A stretch of DNA of 64,000 nucleotides from Paraburkholderia piptadeniae (lineage in GTDB: Bacteria; Pseudomonadota; Gammaproteobacteria; Burkholderiales; Burkholderiaceae): assembly GCF_900007165.1 (NCBI RefSeq), contig NZ_CYGY02000067.1, forward strand, positions 3,137 to 67,136, read 5' to 3'. Positions 7,553 to 16,783 of this stretch are shown in pieces; the stretch's first letter is position 1; each line of letters starts with the position of its first letter. Both the position numbers and the translations under genes were made by a program. Below the pieces are notes generated by a model that worked only from the letters and a program-made list of their open reading frames with translations, did no database searches and was not told where the DNA came from.

Positions 7553-10500
7553 TCACGAGCCCGCTGCCGGGGCCGTGGATGTCAGCAATGCATGCAGTTT
7601 TTGCAGCAGTTCCTCGAAGTCGATCGGCTTGCCGACCAGCGCGTCGAAGCCCGCGTCGATGGCCGCCTGCCTGTCCGCTTCACGGTTGAGTCCGACAATC
7701 GCGACCGTCCCGATGCGCGCGCGTTGCGGGTCGGCCTTGATCTTGCGCACCAGAGCGTGCGCGTCGCCGGCCGACGCGCGCACGTCGACGATCAGGATGT
7801 CGACGGGCCGGTCTGCGAGTGCGTCCCATGCCTGCGCTTCGCCCGGCACGGCCGTCACCGATGCTTTTTCCAGCTCCAGCAACGCCGTCAACGACGACAC
7901 GAAGTCCGCGTCGTCCTCGACGATCAGCACGCGCGCGCCCGCAATCGCGTATTTCAGCGACGCGTCGTCGCGCGATGGCGCATGGGCCTCGTCCATCGCC
8001 GGAAGCCAGACGCTCATCGTCGTGCCGCGCCCGGGGCCGTCCGAGTGCGCGGCGACGCGTCCGCCATGCATGTCGACGAGCTGCCGGACGAGCGCAAGGC
8101 CGATGCCGAGACCACCACGCATGCGGCTGCGCGCGCCCTGGCGGAACATGTCGAAGACGGAGGACAGCTCCGACGGTTCGATGCCTTCGCCCGTATCGGC
8201 CACATCGACGCGCATCATGCCTTCTTCGCGCGTCAGGCGCAGATCGATCCGGCCGCCGGCGCGCGAAAACTTCAGCGCATTGGAGACGAGGTTCCATATG
8301 ATCTGCTCGCACCGGACGGGATCGGCGAGCACCATCGCGGGCTGCTCGACGCCCGTCGCGGACACGACGACGCCACGCTCAGCCGCGTCCGCCTCGCACG
8401 ACTGCACGATGCCGTTCACCGTGGCGGCCAGATCGACGTGCCCGAGATCGAGCGTGAGCTTGCCGGTGTTCACGCGCGAGAAGTCGAGCAGATCGTCGAT
8501 GATCTGCGCCTGGCTGCGCATCGCGCGGCGAATCGCGTCCGCCGTCTCGCGCACGGCTTCGATGCCGCGCGTCTCGGGCAGGCGCGGCAGCATCTCCGCC
8601 TTCACGCCGATCAGGTTCAGCGGATGTTTCAGCTCGTGCGACAGCACGGCGATGAAATCGTCCTTGAGCTGATTCGACAGCGACTCTTTCTGACGCTCGG
8701 TGCGCTCCCTCGCGAGCGCGGCCTCTTGCGCGTCCTCGCGCTCCTTGCGCTCGGTGACATCGCGCGCGATCTTCGCAAAGCCGGTGAACGACGCGTCGCG
8801 GATCGGCGTGACGACGCCGCTGCAATAGACCCTGCGATGATCCTTCGTCAGATGCCAGCACTCGTCGTCGGCGCGCCCTTCTTTCGCGGCTGTTTCGCGC
8901 TCGTGCGCGGGCACGTTTGCCGCGCGATCGTTGGGCTGATAGAGCAGTTCGATGTTCTTGCCCAGCACTTCGGCCTCGCTGTAGCCGAAGATCCGTTCGG
9001 CGCCCGCGTTCCAGCTCACGATGCGTCCCGACGGGTCCTGAACGATGATCGCGTAGTCGTTGGTCGACTGCGCGACGAGCCGCAGCCGTTGTTCGCCGAT
9101 GCGCGCCTGCTCTTCCGCCGCGTGCCGCTTCGTGATGTCGATCAGCGTCAGCACCGCGCCGTCGATCCGGTCGTCCGCCGTGCGGTAAGGCAGCAGACGC
9201 ATGAGATACCATTTGCCGTCCTGGCTTTGCACTTCGCGCTCGATGAGCTTCAGGCTCTCGAATGCTTCCTTGACGTCTTCGGCGAGCGTCGGATGCTGGA
9301 GCGAATGCGTGATGTCGAACAGCGACCGCCCGATGTCCGAGTCGATCAGCTTGAAGATGCGAGTCGCGCTCGGCGTGAAGCGTTTCACCTGAATCTTCTT
9401 GTCGACGAACACGGTCGCGATGTCGGTCGAGACGATGATGTTCTGCAAGTCGTCATTGGCCTTCGCGGTGTCCTCGACGCGCGACTGCAACTCCGCGTTG
9501 ACGGTCGTCAGCTCTTCGTTGACCGACTGCAATTCCTCCTTGCTGCTTTCGAGTTCTTCCGTCGCCGAACGCAGTTCTTCGTTGATCGCCTGGAGCTCTT
9601 CGTTCGACGCCTTCAGCTCCTCGACGGAGGTTTCATACTGCTCGATAGTCGTCGCCAGCTGCTCGCGGCTGTGCTGCAACTCCTGTTCGAGCTGCACGAG
9701 CACGGGGTCCTGGCCTTCGCCCTCCGACTCGCCTTCGTCCGTCATCCGCTCCTGCACTTCATCGAACAGCACGAGGAAGAAGTCCGCGTTCAGGCCCGGA
9801 TCACGGAACGGCCGCACGGTCATGTTGATCCACGACGGGCGGCCGTCGCGCATCATCCTGACGCGCCGCGCCTCGACGCTCGCGCCCGTTTGCAGCGCGC
9901 GAAAGAGCGTCGTGCGCAAGTCGAGCCGAAGCTCGGGCACGACGACGGTCATGATGTTCGTCGACGGCTCGCCGCCCGCATGCCGCAGGAACCGCCCGAC
10001 GTTGTCGGACAGATGCACGATGGTCGAGTCGCGATCGACGATCACGCTGGGCGGCGCATACTCTTCGAGCACCCGCTGATGCAGCGCCGAGAACGAGAAG
10101 CCGCGGCGCTCGGGCGCGCTCGGCGGCGCCGGCGATGCGCCGATTGCGGGCGCTTCTTCATGCGATGTCAAAGTCGTCGCGGACAGCGACGGAAAGCCGA
10201 CGGCCGGCTTCACGCGATTGACGATCGGCTTCGCGCGGTAGATGCGGTTCTTCTTGTCGACGATGGCGAAAAGGTCGTCGGCGGCATCGGCCGACTCCGC
10301 CGTGCCGAGAAACAGATAGCCGTCCGGGCGCAGCGCAAAGTGAAACAGCTCCAGAATCTGCCGCTGCACCGCGCGGTCCAGATAGATGAGCACGTTGCGG
10401 CACGAAATCAGGTCGAGATGCGAGAACGGCGGATCGCGCAACAGGCTGTGCGCGGCGAACAGAATGCGTTCGCGCACCGTCTTCACGATCAGATAGCGCG

Positions 10501-11725
10501 CGCCGTCCTGCGTGAAATAGCGCCGCAGGAGCTCGGGCGGCACGTCGCTCGCAATGGTGCTCGGATACGAGCCCGAGCGCGCGCGCACGATCGCGGAATC
10601 GTCGATGTCGGTGGCGAACACCTGCATCGCGGCCGCCGAGCCCGCCGCTTCGCGCGCCTGCGCGAGCAGGATCGCAATCGAATACGCTTCCTCGCCCGTC
10701 GAGCAGCCGGCCGCCCAGACGCGCACCTGGGCTTCGCTCGTCGCCGAGCGGAACAGCGACGGCATCACCACGCGCTGCAATGCGTCGAATGCTTCGCGAT
10801 CGCGGAAGAACTGCGTCACGCCGATCAGCATGTCCGCGAGCAATGCCGTCGTTTCCTCGGGCGTGTTGCGCAGGAACGTGCGATACGCTTCGAGGTCGCG
10901 CACGCCGTTGACCTGCATGCGCCGCTCGATGCGTCGCAGCACCGTCGCGCGCTTGTAGTGCCGGAAATCGTGGCCCGTGCGCACGCGCAAATGCATCAGG
11001 ATGTCCTGCAGCGCGCGCTCGGTTCCGGCGCGCGGCTGGTCGTCGGGTTGCTCGGCCGCGAGCTCGGCGTTGTCGGGCAACGGCAAGCGGATTTTCTGCG
11101 CGTTGTTCCACAGTTCGAGCAGCCGCTGCGGCATCTCGGCGACGGGCAGCACGATGTCGACCTGGCCCGTCGTGATCGCATGGTTCGGCATTTCGGGGTA
11201 TTCGGCGTCGTTCGGCTCCTGTGCGATCGTCACGCCGCCGCTTCCCTTCACGCGGCTCAGTCCGGCGGCGCCGTCCGAGCCCGTACCCGACAGCACGATG
11301 CCGACGGCGTGCATGTCGTGCGCATCCGCGAGCGTGCGGAAGAACTCGTCGATCGTCACCGTTGCGTGGCTGCGCTTTTCGCGTTCGCCGACGCGCAGAT
11401 ACCCCTCTGACAGCCATAGCTGCTTGCCGGGCGCGATCACATAGACGTGATTCTTCTCGATGGCCGTCGTGCTCGTGACCTGCGTGACGGGCATGCGCGT
11501 CGCCCGCTGCAGGATCTCGTCGGCGTGACTCGCGTGCTCCGGCGACAGATGCAGGATGATCACGAACGCCATATCCATCGTGGCAGGCGCATTTTCGAAG
11601 AACCGGATCAATGCCTGCACGCCGCCCGCAGACGCACCTATCCCCACGACAGGAAACGGCAGCGTGCTGTGCGAGGCCGTGCCGGAGCCGCTCCCTTCCG
11701 GGCTTTGCGATGTGCTTTTGCTCAT
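7553..11725 (-). CDS. CheB-CheR-PAS hybrid histidine kinase fusion
   Basis: This 1390-residue multidomain sensor has, in order: a CheB methylesterase domain (about 24-205; GIGASAGG, LHLSPEH, LSGTGSDGAAG); a CheR methyltransferase (about 240-500; GVTQFFRD, AAGCSTGEEAYS, LISCRNVLIYLD); a PAS domain (from about 547); a long Glu-rich coiled coil of repeated NEEL/SEEL units (about 675-755); two more PAS domains (from about 762 and 877); a HisKA helix with the phosphoacceptor in SHELKHPL (about 1025); a HATPase domain (NLVSNALKF, DTGEGIEPSE, GLGIGLALV); and a C-terminal receiver (from about 1263) with its aspartate in ILIVDVR. It is cytosolic, with no transmembrane segment. It probably links receptor-type methylation chemistry to phosphorelay output. 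Confidence 0.93.
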   Translation of the reverse strand: MSKSTSQSPEGSGSGTASHSTLPFPVVGIGASAGGVQALIRFFENAPATMDMAFVIILHLSPEHASHADEILQRATRMPVTQVTSTTAIEKNHVYVIAPGKQLWLSEGYLRVGEREKRSHATVTIDEFFRTLADAHDMHAVGIVLSGTGSDGAAGLSRVKGSGGVTIAQEPNDAEYPEMPNHAITTGQVDIVLPVAEMPQRLLELWNNAQKIRLPLPDNAELAAEQPDDQPRAGTERALQDILMHLRVRTGHDFRHYKRATVLRRIERRMQVNGVRDLEAYRTFLRNTPEETTALLADMLIGVTQFFRDREAFDALQRVVMPSLFRSATSEAQVRVWAAGCSTGEEAYSIAILLAQAREAAGSAAAMQVFATDIDDSAIVRARSGSYPSTIASDVPPELLRRYFTQDGARYLIVKTVRERILFAAHSLLRDPPFSHLDLISCRNVLIYLDRAVQRQILELFHFALRPDGYLFLGTAESADAADDLFAIVDKKNRIYRAKPIVNRVKPAVGFPSLSATTLTSHEEAPAIGASPAPPSAPERRGFSFSALHQRVLEEYAPPSVIVDRDSTIVHLSDNVGRFLRHAGGEPSTNIMTVVVPELRLDLRTTLFRALQTGASVEARRVRMMRDGRPSWINMTVRPFRDPGLNADFFLVLFDEVQERMTDEGESEGEGQDPVLVQLEQELQHSREQLATTIEQYETSVEELKASNEELQAINEELRSATEELESSKEELQSVNEELTTVNAELQSRVEDTAKANDDLQNIIVSTDIATVFVDKKIQVKRFTPSATRIFKLIDSDIGRSLFDITHSLQHPTLAEDVKEAFESLKLIEREVQSQDGKWYLMRLLPYRTADDRIDGAVLTLIDITKRHAAEEQARIGEQRLRLVAQSTNDYAIIVQDPSGRIVSWNAGAERIFGYSEAEVLGKNIELLYQPNDRAANVPAHERETAAKEGRADDECWHLTKDHRRVYCSGVVTPIRDASFTGFAKIARDVTERKEREDAQEAALARERTERQKESLSNQLKDDFIAVLSHELKHPLNLIGVKAEMLPRLPETRGIEAVRETADAIRRAMRSQAQIIDDLLDFSRVNTGKLTLDLGHVDLAATVNGIVQSCEADAAERGVVVSATGVEQPAMVLADPVRCEQIIWNLVSNALKFSRAGGRIDLRLTREEGMMRVDVADTGEGIEPSELSSVFDMFRQGARSRMRGGLGIGLALVRQLVDMHGGRVAAHSDGPGRGTTMSVWLPAMDEAHAPSRDDASLKYAIAGARVLIVEDDADFVSSLTALLELEKASVTAVPGEAQAWDALADRPVDILIVDVRASAGDAHALVRKIKADPQRARIGTVAIVGLNREADRQAAIDAGFDALVGKPIDFEELLQKLHALLTSTAPAAGS

Positions 11726-12291
11726 ACTGAAACCTACCCTTTACTCGGATTCCGCGCGTGCCCGGTTCAGTCGCTGACGGGCAGTTCGCAAGCGCGCCGA
11801 TGGATGTTGGGAAATGCGCGTCCATTCGGGAAGGCGGCGGGCGAGCCGTGAGCCGAACGGCCGGTGCAATCGGAGCCTTTATAACAAATTTCTTGTGGGG
11901 GCCATCGATCATTGTCGATCAAATCGATCGGCGCGCGCAAAGTGCAATGCGCTCGCGGTCAGCTTAAGAGGGAAAGGCGGGGACCGGCAGCGGGAACGCG
12001 TGCCCGTCGTATCGACGAGCTGAAAGCGCGGGGATGCGGGAGTGGTTGCAGCGCAGCAAGAAGTTGGGTGGACAGCGCGGCGAGCAACGCCGCCAACACC
12101 GCTATCCGGCCGTCGCAACGGCCTCGCTCGCGACGGTCGTCGCACGCGGGACGGTCAAGCAGTTCAGCGGCAATCACCGTGCGCGGGCGTCGCATGCGTG
12201 AGCATGTCTGAGGGTCTGCTCATCAGGTAGACGTGTGGCATCGGCGCGCGCAGATGCCACGCGCGGCGGCGTTTGACTACATGCGCGAAGC
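11726..12291. other. Intergenic stretch, no supported gene
   Basis: Several short overlapping frames exist on both strands, including a 55-codon frame at 12034-12201, but none has a recognisable family or a clear ribosome binding site. The AT-richer part around 11880-11940, just upstream of the fusion kinase, is the likely place for that gene's promoter. Confidence 0.5.
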
Positions 12292-12846
12292 TCACGCCGG
12301 GCCAAACGACAGCGACCTGTCACCGACGAGCTTGCTGCCCGCTCGTTCGAGCTTCTTCACGAGCTGTGCCTTGCGCGCGCCGAGCTTGTCGCCGAGTGCG
12401 ACGAGGTTGATTCCACGCCGACGCAATTCTGGAAACAGCTCCGACTCCTCTTCCTCGATGTGGTGCCGAACGAGATCCGACATCACCTTGAACGACGCGT
12501 CGAAGCCTTTGTCTCCGGGCTTCAGCGATTCGAACTTCTCGACGAGCGTCTTCACGAGATAGTGCTCGACAAAGGCTTCGTTCAGGTCGATCGCGTCGTG
12601 CTTGCCGAGCGCCTTGTGCGCAGCGGGGTACAGAATCTCTTCCTCGATGATCGAGTGCACGGTCAGCTCTTCGCATGCGCGCTGCGCGAGCGCGCCCTTC
12701 GCTTCGAGATCGTCGTCGCCTGTTTTTTCGAATGCATCGAATAGCTTCTCGACGGCGCGATGATCGCTCGTCAGCAATTCGATTGCGTCCGCTCCGGAGT
12801 TGCGCGCCGCCGGCGCAACAGCGGGTTTGTGTGCGGCCTCATTCAT
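12292..12846 (-). CDS. Hemerythrin-like (HHE domain) protein
   Basis: This 184-residue cytosolic protein has a hemerythrin HHE cation-binding domain. Candidate di-iron ligands are in TSDHRAVEKLFDAF, TVHSIIEEEILYP, EHYLVKTLVEKF and VRHHIEEEESELFP, in the order and spacing of a four-helix HHE bundle. The C-terminus is basic. Such proteins bind oxygen or nitric oxide or protect iron-sulfur repair; which applies here cannot be read from sequence. ATG at 12846 is chosen because GGAG lies six bases upstream; an in-frame ATG at 12858 is possible. Confidence 0.88.
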   Translation of the reverse strand: MNEAAHKPAVAPAARNSGADAIELLTSDHRAVEKLFDAFEKTGDDDLEAKGALAQRACEELTVHSIIEEEILYPAAHKALGKHDAIDLNEAFVEHYLVKTLVEKFESLKPGDKGFDASFKVMSDLVRHHIEEEESELFPELRRRGINLVALGDKLGARKAQLVKKLERAGSKLVGDRSLSFGPA

Positions 12847-13084
12847 GACTGGCTCCATGAAGTGTCTTTGCTGTGGGGAATTGCAGCGACACGACATGGG
12901 CCGCTGCGACGCGTGATGTGCTTGCGTCGAATCAGCAATGAGCGTTCCTCGCGGACACGGTAACGACAGTGAGGCTGAACGGATTGAGCGCGGGCGGCTG
13001 GAACGGCGCAAGCGCGATTTCACCGACGACCAGCCGGACACAAGGAGCCGATGATGAAGCCAGTCGCACCGCTTCTGGAGGCGT

Positions 13085-13735
13085 TCACTCCTGCGCGACC
13101 GCCAGTCCTGCGTCACCTTGCGGCGCGATCGGGAGAGGAGGGACTACGGCGACGTGGATGGCTGTGACCTGATCGAGTGCGCCCGTTATCTGACCGATAT
13201 CCGATGGGTCGCTCACCACGCGGTCGAACGCGACGGGCTGCAAATTCGCCAAGCCGCCGCGTATCAGCGCGACGAAGGGCAGCGGCGAAACCGCATGGCG
13301 GATTACGTCGAGAAGTGCCCGGTCCCGAGCCATCGCGCAATCGACGCTCACGAGAACCACCGTATGGACCGACTCGCGCAGCGCCCCGTAAAGCTCCGCG
13401 ACGCTGCACCCCACGGCCGCCGCGTAACCTTGGGTTTTCAGAAGCACGACGAGGGATCGCACGACCTGATCGGAGCGCCCCACGACCAGGACGTTGCTGC
13501 GGGGCACGCGCGAACGCGAGGCTTTCAGGAGCGCATCGCCGCGCAAAGCCAGTTCGGCCGACAGCCAGACGAGTCTCGCCCGCTCATACGCCTGCCGGGC
13601 CTCGAAAACCGCAAGCGAATCGGACGGATAGCAACTGGCCGCGCGCTGCACTCGCAGGAAAGCCTGCTCCAGACGCGCGAGCGCTACGTCATATTGTTTG
13701 TGGACTGCATCGCCATCCGCGTTCGCAGCATCCAT
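13085..13735 (-). CDS. Protein with degenerate receiver domain
   Basis: The first 90 residues of this 216-residue protein are helical (VHKQYDVALARLEQAFLRVQ; AVFEARQAYERARLVWLSAE). A receiver-like fold follows (about 98-195): NVLVVGRSDQVVRSLVVLLK, an aspartate in VLVSVDCAM at the usual phosphoacceptor strand, and VSPLPFVALIRGG. The acidic pair that normally binds magnesium is replaced by VGRSDQ and the conserved lysine is not evident, so phosphorylation is doubtful. It lies divergent from the hybrid kinase at 14218 and may be its partner; that link is inference from position. Confidence 0.6.
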   Translation of the reverse strand: MDAANADGDAVHKQYDVALARLEQAFLRVQRAASCYPSDSLAVFEARQAYERARLVWLSAELALRGDALLKASRSRVPRSNVLVVGRSDQVVRSLVVLLKTQGYAAAVGCSVAELYGALRESVHTVVLVSVDCAMARDRALLDVIRHAVSPLPFVALIRGGLANLQPVAFDRVVSDPSDIGQITGALDQVTAIHVAVVPPLPIAPQGDAGLAVAQE

Positions 13736-14217
13736 GGGTCGCCGAAACGAAACGACTTCGTTGTTCAGAGTCTTTTGCGTCGCGAGCTATCGGTCAGGCA
13801 TGGATCGGCGGTTTGCGAACGCATGCCGGGCAAGAATCGCCTGCATGGCGAAACAGACGACAACCCCGCACCGACTAGCCAGACAGATTACGGATTCCTG
13901 TCGCGAGCCGGCGAATGCCTTACCGCGCGGCCTCGTGAGCGAAAACGAGGCCAATGCTCAATCCGTATCCTAATGCAAAAATCCGCCGACGCAACGGTTC
14001 ACGACGATGCCGTCACAGGCATCGTCGGCGGGCCAGCGCCGCGTTTCGCTGCACGCGCCATCTCCGATACGATAGGCAGCTTCGAGCCAACAAGACCGTC
14101 TCCAGAGCAACAAGCTGAAGTTTCGATCGACGAAGCCCAGGCATGAAACGTGCTGGACGGTTCAATTGGCCATTGGCGACGCTTGAGATGAACCAGCGGA
14201 AGAATGGGGAGACGACG
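13736..14217. other. Divergent intergenic region before hybrid kinase
   Basis: This is the divergent region between the receiver-like gene (minus) and the hybrid kinase (plus). I see no convincing gene. An in-frame extension of the kinase to ATG 14143 is possible but lacks domain content. The main structure is the perfect hairpin at 14002-14027. Confidence 0.5.
14002..14027. repeat. Perfect inverted repeat, 10-bp arms
   Basis: The arms CGACGATGCC (14002-14011) and GGCATCGTCG (14018-14027) are fully complementary around a 6-base loop. No T-run follows on either strand, so it is not a standard terminator. It could be an operator or an RNA structure in the leader of the downstream kinase gene. 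Confidence 0.6.
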
Positions 14218-16566
14218 ATGCAAGACGACGACCAGGGCGACCTTTCCCTCCCGGAAGACTGGTGCCGGCGATGGGTCAGCTCCGTTCGCGACTATGCAGT
14301 GATCGGGCTGTCACGCGATGGCAGGATCAGGACGTGGAACGTCGGCGGCGAGCAGATTCACGGCTTCGTGAGCGAGGAGGTCATTGGCCGGCATTTCGAC
14401 ATGTTCCATACGCCGGAAGCTCGTGCTCGAGGCGCCGCCGCGGCCGCCCTCGAAACGGCACGGCGCACGGGACGTTCCGACTCCGAAGGCTGGCGCGTCC
14501 GGCGAGACGGCTCGCGCTTCTGGGCCAGCGTCGTGATCACGGCATTGAAAGACCAAGAGGGTCGCATTGCCGGCTTTGCCAAAATCGTGCGCGACATGAC
14601 GGACAAGAGAATCGCTTACGAGGCCGTCGTCGAAAGCGAGCAGCGCTTCCGGATGCTCGTCAACGGCGTCACGGACTACGCGATCTTCATGCTGTCGCCC
14701 GACGGCACGATCACGAACTGGAACGCCGGCGCGAGGCGAATCAAGGGCTTCAGCGCCGAAGAAGTCGTCGGCTCGAACTTCTCCCGCTTCTATACGCCCG
14801 AAGATACGGCAGCCGGACTGCCGGAACGCGGGCTGTCGATCGCCGCAGAAGAAGGACGCTTCGAGTCCGAGGGATGGCGCGTGCGCAAGGACGGCCGGCG
14901 CTTCTGGGCCCACGTCGTGATCGATGCGATCAAGGGCGAGGATGGCGCGCTCGTCGGTTTCGCGAAGATCACGCGGGACATCACCGAACGCACGGACGCA
15001 GCCCGGCAACTCGAAGAGACCCGCACGGCATTGTTTCGGGCCCAGAAGATGGAAGCCGTGGGCAAGCTGACGGGCGGCGTGGCTCACGACTTCAACAACC
15101 TGCTGCAGATATTGCGCGGCAATCTCGAACTGCTCGACAGCCGGCACCACCGCGATCCATGGACGCGCGAGCGGGTCAACAAGGCCATCGACGCGGTCGA
15201 CCGTGGGTCGAAGCTCGCGTCGCAACTGCTTGCGTTCGGCCGCCAGCAACCGTTGCAGCCCGTGGTGATCAATCTGGCGGCCGCCCTTCGCGGCATGGAC
15301 GATCTGCTTCGGCGCGCGCTCGGTGAAACGATACGTGTGGAGACGGTTGTCGCGGGCGGATTGTGGAACACGCTGGTAGACATTCATCAGCTGGAGAACG
15401 TGGTTCTCAATCTCGCGATCAATGCGCGAGACGCGATGCCCGACGGCGGCAAGCTGACGATGGAGTTGTCGAACGCCATGCTCGACGACGAATACATCGC
15501 GACCGTGCCCGATGTCGCCGCCGGACAGTACGTGCTGCTGGCCGTCACGGATACGGGAACGGGCATGCCGCAAGACGTCGTCGAGCGCGCATTCGATCCG
15601 TTCTTCACCACGAAGCCCGAAGGCCAGGGTACGGGTCTCGGGCTCAGCATGGCTTATGGCTTCGTGAAGCAGAGCGGCGGCCATATCAAGATCTATAGCG
15701 AGCTCGACCACGGCACGACCGTCAAGATCTATCTGCCCCGCTCGGCGAAGCCGGCCATCGAGCCGCCCCCGCGGATGCGCGCTCCCGTGAGGGGAGGAAC
15801 GGAGACCATTCTCGTCGTCGAGGACGATCAGAAGGTACAGACGACCGCAATCGACACGCTTTCCGAACTCGGCTACAACGTGCTGAAGGCCGACGATGCG
15901 CAACAGGCGCTGACCGTGCTGCGAAGCGGCGTGGAAGTCGATCTGCTGTTTTCCGACGTCGTGATGCCCGGGCCCGTTCGAAGCACCGACATGGCGGCCC
16001 AGGCCGTCACGCTGCTGCCGCGTCTGAAGGTGCTGTTCACATCGGGTTATACGCACAACGCGATCGTCCACGGCGGCAGGCTCGACCCGGGCGTCGAACT
16101 GCTCAGCAAGCCCTATAGCCGCGAGCAGCTCGCCCACAAGGTCAGGCAGATGCTCGACAGCGGGAAAGATGTGCTCGCCGCTGATGCCTCCGCCATTGAA
16201 CGGGCGGACGGTACGCGAACGCTGCGCATCCTGCTTGTCGACGACGACGGGAATCTGTCGGAAGCGATCAACGAACTGATCCGCTTGCTTGGCCACGCGC
16301 CGAGATTCACCACGTCGCCTGAAGAAGCCCTCGGCTGGCTGCGCGAAGAGCCGTTCGACGTGATGATCACGGATCTCAGGATGCCTGGCATCGATGGCGT
16401 CGAGCTTGCCAGACAGGCGGCCGCGATTCAGCCGTCGATCCGTCTGGTGTTTTCGTCGGGCTACGAGATGCCGGCTGTGCCGCCGCTGCCGTTTCGCTGG
16501 GCGGCGCTGCGCAAGCCATTCACGCTCGAAGAACTCGGCGCCGTATTGCAGGGCTTTCGCGACTGA
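14218..16566 (+). CDS. PAS-PAS hybrid sensor histidine kinase with two receivers
   Basis: This 782-residue cytosolic sensor has a PAS domain (about 18-130; IGLSRDGRIRTWNVGGEQI), a second PAS domain (about 141-260; DYAIFMLSPDGTITNWNAGA), a HisKA domain with GGVAHDFNNLLQ (His near 286), a HATPase domain (about 398-506; NLAINARDAMPDGG, DTGTGMPQDV, GTGLGLSMAYG), and two receiver domains (about 531-644, ILVVEDD / LLFSDVVMPG; about 666-780, ILLVDDD / VMITDLRMPGIDG). Tandem receivers point to a multistep relay. GGGGAG six bases before ATG 14218 supports this start; ATG 14143 would add 25 residues. The PAS pair has no visible cofactor signature, so the signal is unknown. Confidence 0.93.
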   Translation: MQDDDQGDLSLPEDWCRRWVSSVRDYAVIGLSRDGRIRTWNVGGEQIHGFVSEEVIGRHFDMFHTPEARARGAAAAALETARRTGRSDSEGWRVRRDGSRFWASVVITALKDQEGRIAGFAKIVRDMTDKRIAYEAVVESEQRFRMLVNGVTDYAIFMLSPDGTITNWNAGARRIKGFSAEEVVGSNFSRFYTPEDTAAGLPERGLSIAAEEGRFESEGWRVRKDGRRFWAHVVIDAIKGEDGALVGFAKITRDITERTDAARQLEETRTALFRAQKMEAVGKLTGGVAHDFNNLLQILRGNLELLDSRHHRDPWTRERVNKAIDAVDRGSKLASQLLAFGRQQPLQPVVINLAAALRGMDDLLRRALGETIRVETVVAGGLWNTLVDIHQLENVVLNLAINARDAMPDGGKLTMELSNAMLDDEYIATVPDVAAGQYVLLAVTDTGTGMPQDVVERAFDPFFTTKPEGQGTGLGLSMAYGFVKQSGGHIKIYSELDHGTTVKIYLPRSAKPAIEPPPRMRAPVRGGTETILVVEDDQKVQTTAIDTLSELGYNVLKADDAQQALTVLRSGVEVDLLFSDVVMPGPVRSTDMAAQAVTLLPRLKVLFTSGYTHNAIVHGGRLDPGVELLSKPYSREQLAHKVRQMLDSGKDVLAADASAIERADGTRTLRILLVDDDGNLSEAINELIRLLGHAPRFTTSPEEALGWLREEPFDVMITDLRMPGIDGVELARQAAAIQPSIRLVFSSGYEMPAVPPLPFRWAALRKPFTLEELGAVLQGFRD

Positions 16567-16592
16567 CGCGCGGACTGGCCTGTTGCGTCGGC

Positions 16593-16739
16593 ATGACCTC
16601 GCAGGAGACATCGCATGAGCGCTATACGACTACGGAGATCGATTCGCTCGCGCAGCAATTCGACAGAGACGGCATGGTCATGCGACGGCGTTTCAGGAAA
16701 GCCGTCGAAGAGCGCCGGTGTGTCGCGAGGCAAGGGTGA
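16593..16739 (+). CDS. Possible 48-residue protein, tentative
   Basis: A 48-codon frame (MTSQETSHERYTTTEIDSLA, ending RRRFRKAVEERRCVARQG) has clear G/C bias at third positions and a protein-like mix of an acidic start and a basic C-terminal helix. It has no good ribosome binding site; AGGAG at 16601-16605 would instead serve ATG 16615 in another frame, which encodes an unlikely arginine/serine-rich product. It follows the hybrid kinase by 26 bases. It could be a small protein, a remnant or chance. Confidence 0.3.
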   Translation: MTSQETSHERYTTTEIDSLAQQFDRDGMVMRRRFRKAVEERRCVARQG

Positions 16740-16783
16740 CTGTGATGCAGGCGGCGATCAGCAGGTAATTTGCAGCGAGTCGA

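Noticed and set aside
12034..12201. 55-codon plus-strand frame upstream of the hemerythrin gene
   Set aside because: Basic, low-information product without a ribosome binding site; more likely chance in GC-rich DNA.
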